Shown: in pieces, positions 59,988 to 64,000 of the stretch
Layout of the letters: each line of letters starts with the position of its first letter
Position numbering within the stretch: the first letter of the stretch is position 1
NCBI RefSeq assembly: GCF_025420485.1
Contig: NZ_JAOEFD010000002.1
Span: 124,001 to 188,000, forward strand
Length of the DNA stretch: 64,000 bases
Direction of reading: 5' to 3'
Source of the DNA: Nesterenkonia marinintestina
Lineage (GTDB): Bacteria > Actinomycetota > Actinomycetes > Actinomycetales > Micrococcaceae
The notes under the pieces: generated by a model
What the model saw: the letters and a program-made list of their open reading frames with translations, nothing else
The model's database searches: none
Told to the model about the DNA's origin: nothing
Program-made: the position numbers and the translations under genes

Positions 59988-61196
59988 GTGAGCATCGAGG
60001 CCGACGACCGCTGGGCCATGCTCAGCCGTGCCGCCGCGCACCTCGACGCCCCGGCGGCGGTGCTTGACCTCGACGCCTTCGACGCCAACGCCGAGGACCT
60101 CGTCGCCCGCGCCGACGGGCTCCCCATCCGTGTGGCCAGCAAGTCCGTCCGCTGTCGGGAGATGCTGCGCCGCGTCCTGGCCCGACCCGGATTCTCCGGG
60201 GTCTTGGCGTACACGCTCGGCGAGGCGATCTGGCTGGTGCGCACCGGCACCTGCGACGACGTCGTCGTCGGCTATCCCACCGCAGAGCCCGGCGCCCTGG
60301 CCCAGCTGTGCCGCGACCCGCAGCTGGCCGGAGCCGTCACCCTGATGATCGATTCCCCGGAGCAGCTGGATCTGGTCGACGCCGTCGTGCCCCCGCACCG
60401 CCGTCCGGACCTGCGGGTCAGTCTCGATCTGGACTGCAGTCTGCGGCTGGGTCCCGCCGTGCTGGGAGCCCGGCGCTCGCCGGTCCGCACCCCGGAGCAG
60501 GCTGAGGCGGCGGCCGAGCACATCGTCGCGCGGCCCGGCTTCCGACTCGTCGGAGTCATGGGCTACGAGGCGCAGATCGCCGGAGTGGCGGACAGGCGCC
60601 GGACGGGTCCCGCGGCCCGTCCGGGCGAGCTGATCGTCCGGGGCATGAAGGCCCTCTCCGTCCGAGACCTGCGGACACGTCGGCCCGCGATGGTCGAGGC
60701 GGTGCGTCGTCGGGCGGACCTCGAGTTCGTCAACGGCGGCGGCACCGGGTCCCTGGAGAGCACCGGCGCCGGCGGGGAGTGCACCGAGCTCGCCGCAGGC
60801 TCCGGCCTCTACGGCTCCCACCTGTTCGACGGCTATCGGGGATTCCGACCTCGTCCCGCCGCCGCCTTCTGCCTGCGCGTGGTGCGCCGCCCCGCCCATG
60901 ACGTCGTCACCGTCCAGGGCGGAGGGTGGATCGCCTCCGGCGCGGTGGGATCCGACCGGCAGCCGCTGCCCGTCTCGCCCCCGGGGATGCGACTGATGCC
61001 CGCCGAGGGCGCCGGCGAGGTCCAGACCCCGCTGCGCTGCACGGCCGAGGTGCCCCGGATCGGTGACCTGACCTGGTGGCGCCACGCCAAGGCCGGAGAG
61101 CTCTGCGAGCACGTCGACGAGCTCCACCTGTTCCACGACGGTCGGCTCGTCGGGGCAGTCCCCACCTACCGAGGAGAGTCGCAGGTGTTCCTATGA
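59988..61196 (+). CDS. Fold type III PLP enzyme (alanine racemase/D-threonine aldolase-like)
   Basis: A 402-residue protein with an N-terminal PLP TIM barrel (VLDLDAFDANAEDLVARA, PLP Lys52 in RVASKSVR) and a beta C-terminal domain (VVTVQGGGWIASGAVG, HVDELHLFHDGR). The D-threonine aldolase/D-serine dehydratase subgroup has the His and Cys metal site in the last part; GEVQTPLRCTAEVP and CEHVDELH could provide this, but it is not certain. It may act on a D-amino or 3-hydroxy amino acid. Its stop overlaps the oxidase start (ATGA), so the two are likely one pathway. Confidence 0.82.
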   Translation: MSIEADDRWAMLSRAAAHLDAPAAVLDLDAFDANAEDLVARADGLPIRVASKSVRCREMLRRVLARPGFSGVLAYTLGEAIWLVRTGTCDDVVVGYPTAEPGALAQLCRDPQLAGAVTLMIDSPEQLDLVDAVVPPHRRPDLRVSLDLDCSLRLGPAVLGARRSPVRTPEQAEAAAEHIVARPGFRLVGVMGYEAQIAGVADRRRTGPAARPGELIVRGMKALSVRDLRTRRPAMVEAVRRRADLEFVNGGGTGSLESTGAGGECTELAAGSGLYGSHLFDGYRGFRPRPAAAFCLRVVRRPAHDVVTVQGGGWIASGAVGSDRQPLPVSPPGMRLMPAEGAGEVQTPLRCTAEVPRIGDLTWWRHAKAGELCEHVDELHLFHDGRLVGAVPTYRGESQVFL

Positions 61197-62539
61197 GCAG
61201 ACCCGGGCGGCTGAGCAGGCCCGGGCGGCGCTCCTCGCCGCGGGAGTGGACCAACTGGGCCGGCCTGGTGCGTGCCAGACCCAGTCGGGTCCTCGTCCCG
61301 CACACCGAGGCCGCACTGATCCGCGAGGTCCGCGCGGCGCTCGGGGCGGGTGAGCGGATCAGGGCGGTCGGCTCCGGACACAGCTTCACCGGCATCGCCG
61401 TCGCGCCCGAGGTGCAGGTCGACCTGCGCAGCATGGACGGACTGATCGACGTCGACCCGCACTCCCGCCGGGTCCGACTGCGGGCCGGCACACCGCTGTG
61501 GCGCATCCCCGGCCTGCTGGAGCCCTTCGGTCTGGCCATGGAGAACCTCGGCGACATCGACCGGCAGACCATCGCCGGCGCGGTGTCCACCGGCACCCAC
61601 GGCACGGGTCTGGCCTACGGATCCGTCTCCTCGCAGGTGGTGGGCATGCGCCTGGTCACCGGCACCGGCGAGGTCCTCGACGTCGACGACACCGCACCCG
61701 AGCTGCTCGACGGACTCCGCGTCGGACTCGGAGCCTTCGGCATCATCACCGAGGTCACGCTGCAGTGCGTGGAGGCCTTCGACCTGCACATCGTCGAGAG
61801 GCTGGAGGACTTCGACGACGTCGTCGCCGGCTGGCCGGAGCGCATCCGGGCGGAGGACCACGTCGAGTTCTACTGGTTCGGTCACAGCGAGAAGGTCCTG
61901 ACCAAGACCACCCGGCGGCTCGAGCCGGGGCGGCGGGCGCGCACTCGGCGCTCGCAGTCGCGCCGGCTGATCGAGGACGAGGTGCTGGGCAACCTCGGTC
62001 TGGCCGCGACCTGCCGCATCGGCCGTCTCCTCCCCGGGACGGTGCCTCGGCTGAACCGCCTGTGCACCGCCGTGTGGGGAGGGCGGGACGAGGTGAGCGC
62101 CTCGCACGAGATCTTCGCCGCGTCCCGGCGGGTCCGCTTCACCGAGACCGAGCAGTCGATGCCGCTGGAGGAGACCGCCGGGGTCATGGCGGCGCTGCGC
62201 GACCTGTTCCGCGTGGAGGGGTGGGCCTCCATGTTTCCGCTGGAGATCCGCTGCGCGGCCGCGGACAGCGCCTGGCTGTCGACCTCGCACGGCCGGGAGA
62301 GCCTCTACGTCGCCGCGCATCAGCCCGCCGGGGAGGAGCACCGAGAGTACTTCGCGGCCGTCTCGGAGGTGCTCGCCGGATTCGGGGCCCGGCCGCATTG
62401 GGGGAAGCTGCACACCCTCGACGCCGAGGCGATGCGTCGGCTGTATCCGCGCTTCGACGACGCGGTGCGGCTGAGGGACCGGATCGACCCCGGACGGGCC
62501 TTCGCGAATCCCTACCTGGACCGCGTGCTGGGGGCCTGA
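61193..62539 (+). CDS. FAD-linked aldonolactone/gulonolactone oxidase family protein
   Basis: A 448-residue vanillyl-alcohol-oxidase-type flavoprotein. The PP loop is AVGSGHSFTGIAV with His63 in the position of covalent FAD attachment, followed by GTHGTGLAYGSVSSQVVGM; the C-terminal ALO domain has RPHWGKLHTLDAEAMRRLYP. Family members oxidise L-gulono- or D-arabino-lactones; mycobacterial Rv1771 is a related dehydrogenase. The real substrate is not known, and linkage to a PLP enzyme is unusual. ATG 61193 overlaps the upstream stop; hutH starts 104 bases later. Confidence 0.9.
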   Translation: MSRPGRLSRPGRRSSPREWTNWAGLVRARPSRVLVPHTEAALIREVRAALGAGERIRAVGSGHSFTGIAVAPEVQVDLRSMDGLIDVDPHSRRVRLRAGTPLWRIPGLLEPFGLAMENLGDIDRQTIAGAVSTGTHGTGLAYGSVSSQVVGMRLVTGTGEVLDVDDTAPELLDGLRVGLGAFGIITEVTLQCVEAFDLHIVERLEDFDDVVAGWPERIRAEDHVEFYWFGHSEKVLTKTTRRLEPGRRARTRRSQSRRLIEDEVLGNLGLAATCRIGRLLPGTVPRLNRLCTAVWGGRDEVSASHEIFAASRRVRFTETEQSMPLEETAGVMAALRDLFRVEGWASMFPLEIRCAAADSAWLSTSHGRESLYVAAHQPAGEEHREYFAAVSEVLAGFGARPHWGKLHTLDAEAMRRLYPRFDDAVRLRDRIDPGRAFANPYLDRVLGA

Positions 62540-62642
62540 GCCGCCTTGTCCTCCGTGCGCCGGTGTGGAAGAGTTCCCCGAGATGTGCCGCACAATGGCA
62601 TGAGATGATCATTCAGCGGAATACGTAGGAGGCATCCGTCGC

Positions 62643-64000
62643 ATGGTTGCAGGACAGGACTTCGGCCCCGGCCCCACCGTCGTGCTGGGCGAGCGCCCGC
62701 TGACTGCGGACGAGGTCGCCGCCGTGGCCCGGGACCGCACCCCCGTGGAGCTCGGCGACGCGGCTCGGGAGAACATCGCCCGGGCGCGCGCCGTCGTGGA
62801 GGACCACGCCGGATCGGACCGCGCCATCTACGGCGTGTCCACCGGCTTCGGCGCCCTGGCCCACACCTCCATCGACCCCGACTCGCGCGACGCCCTGCAG
62901 CTGTCGCTGGTGCGCTCCCACGCCGCCGGCACCGGCGACGAGGTCGAGACCGAGGTGGTGCGGGCCCTCATGCTGCTGCGCCTGCAGACCTTCACCACAG
63001 GACGCACCGGTGTCCGGCTGAGCACCGCCGAACGCTACGCCGCGCTGCTCAACCACGGCTTCACCCCGGTGGTCCGCGAATACGGATCCCTCGGATGCTC
63101 CGGTGATCTCGCCCCGCTGGCGCACTGCGCTCTGGCGGTCATCGGCGAGGGTCCCGTGAGGACGCCCGACGGGACGCTCATCGACTCCTCCGAGGCCTTC
63201 TCCCGCATCGGTCTGGATCCCACCTACGCCCTGGCGGCCAAGGAGGGGCTGGCGCTGATCAACGGCACCGACGGCATGCTGGGGATGCTCGCGCTGACCC
63301 TCGTCGACCTGGACCGGCTGCTGGCCACCGTCGACGTCGCCACCGCCATGAGCGTCGAGGCGCTGTTCGGCACCGACCGCGTCTTCGCCGACGACGTCCA
63401 GTCGGTGCGCGCCCACCGCGGTCAGGTCGCCTCGGCCGCCAACCTGCGCACGCTGCTGGGCGACTCGGAGATCGTCGCCAGCCACCGCGGGGAGGAGTGC
63501 TCCATCGTGCAGGACGCCTACTCGCTGCGCTGCGCGCCGCAGGTGGCCGGCGCCGTGCGGGACACCGTCGAGCACGCACGGCGAGTCGCCGAGGTGGAGC
63601 TCGGTTCGGCGATCGACAACCCGGTGGTCCTCGACGACGGCCGCATCGAATCCAACGGCAACTTCCACGGAGCGCCGGTCGGCTACGTCCTGGACTTCCT
63701 CGCCATCGCCGCCGCCGACCTCGCCTCCGTCTCCGAGCGCCGCAGCGACCGCATGCTGGATCCCTCCCGCTCGCACGGGCTCCCCGCATTCCTCGGTGAG
63801 GATCCCGGTCTGGACTCCGGATTCATGATCGCCCAGTACACCCAGGCGGCCATGGTCTCGGAGCTCAAGCGGCTCGCCGCGCCGGCGTCGGTGGACTCCA
63901 TCCCCTCCTCCGCCATGCAGGAGGACCACGTCTCCATGGGCTGGTCGGCGGGGCGGAAGCTGCGCCGCGCAGTGGACGCGCTGACGCGGGTGGTCGCCGT
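62643..64000 (+). CDS. hutH: Histidine ammonia-lyase (3' end outside window)
   Basis: The first 452 codons of a MIO-type ammonia-lyase that removes ammonia from histidine to give urocanate. YGVSTGFGAL (63-72) has the catalytic Tyr, the MIO prosthetic group would form from Cys152-Ser153-Gly154 in GCSGDLAPLAH, and IDNPVV, NGNFHG and QEDHVSMGW-type blocks follow. The first MIO residue is Cys where most bacterial enzymes have Ala; the Ser and Gly are kept, so MIO formation should be possible. ATG 62643 has an AGGAGG about 11 bases upstream. No other hut gene is visible. Confidence 0.95.
   Translation, partial: MVAGQDFGPGPTVVLGERPLTADEVAAVARDRTPVELGDAARENIARARAVVEDHAGSDRAIYGVSTGFGALAHTSIDPDSRDALQLSLVRSHAAGTGDEVETEVVRALMLLRLQTFTTGRTGVRLSTAERYAALLNHGFTPVVREYGSLGCSGDLAPLAHCALAVIGEGPVRTPDGTLIDSSEAFSRIGLDPTYALAAKEGLALINGTDGMLGMLALTLVDLDRLLATVDVATAMSVEALFGTDRVFADDVQSVRAHRGQVASAANLRTLLGDSEIVASHRGEECSIVQDAYSLRCAPQVAGAVRDTVEHARRVAEVELGSAIDNPVVLDDGRIESNGNFHGAPVGYVLDFLAIAAADLASVSERRSDRMLDPSRSHGLPAFLGEDPGLDSGFMIAQYTQAAMVSELKRLAAPASVDSIPSSAMQEDHVSMGWSAGRKLRRAVDALTRVVA

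Noticed and set aside
1-64000. tRNA, rRNA, CRISPR array, insertion sequence, prophage or restriction genes
   Set aside because: None was recognised on either strand; the short gaps leave little room for them.

Overview
The window is about 64 kb of very GC-rich DNA with densely packed genes, short gaps (none over 300 bases without a gene) and frequent ATGA/GTGA/TGATG stop-start overlaps. Gene content and protein style point to an actinobacterium of the order Micrococcales, most likely the Micrococcaceae (Arthrobacter/Nesterenkonia-like). This rests on a very Arthrobacter-like choline oxidase, the pth-mfd neighbourhood and a mycobacterial-type methylthio-sugar locus. No tRNA, rRNA, CRISPR array, insertion sequence or prophage gene was seen; the region reads as chromosomal core with small accessory modules.

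Layout. 1-9.4 kb: end of pth, a DUF2505 protein, mfd, a membrane acyltransferase with a small membrane protein, then deoC, a phosphohexomutase and a purine nucleoside phosphorylase (nucleoside and sugar-phosphate salvage, minus strand). 9.6-16.2 kb: an LpdA-like quinone reductase, a DUF885 protein, a RimJ-like acetyltransferase, a SepX/GLPR-like putative division membrane protein and a phosphotransferase-fold protein. 16-21 kb: a response regulator, histidine kinase and TPR protein operon, divergent from an orphan osmolyte-binding-type lipoprotein. 21-31 kb: aminotransferase, PPK2, exonuclease VII (xseA/xseB), a membrane protein, ispH, an SLC13-type transporter, rmuC and a histidine phosphatase. 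31.4-34.9 kb: an ABC exporter co-encoded with a DesK/NarL-type two-component system. 35.6-40.9 kb: a BCCT transporter, betaine aldehyde dehydrogenase and choline oxidase operon, i.e. choline uptake and oxidation to glycine betaine. 41-45.7 kb: ychF, DUF429, a voltage-sensor-like membrane protein, small membrane proteins and an esterase.

45.8-51 kb is the most interesting part. Five tightly overlapping minus-strand genes (GT2 polyprenyl-phosphate glycosyltransferase type, DUF2064 nucleotidyltransferase type, SAM methyltransferase, methylthioadenosine phosphorylase, NAD-dependent epimerase) diverge from a polytopic membrane protein. This matches the gene set of the mycobacterial methylthioxylose locus (Rv0535-Rv0541c, recalled from memory) and suggests that a 5-methylthiopentose made from the polyamine/SAM by-product MTA decorates a cell-envelope glycan here. 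51-64 kb: GNAT, enoyl-reductase-like protein, DUF808, small enzymes, pirin, TRIC-type channel, isoaspartyl methyltransferase, ChaB-domain protein, a PLP TIM-barrel enzyme paired with an aldonolactone oxidase, and the start of hutH.

Regulation. At least thirteen genes have a TANNNT -10-like box 6-8 bases before the start codon, implying leaderless transcripts. Two copies of a long palindromic intergenic repeat and several terminator-like hairpins are also present.
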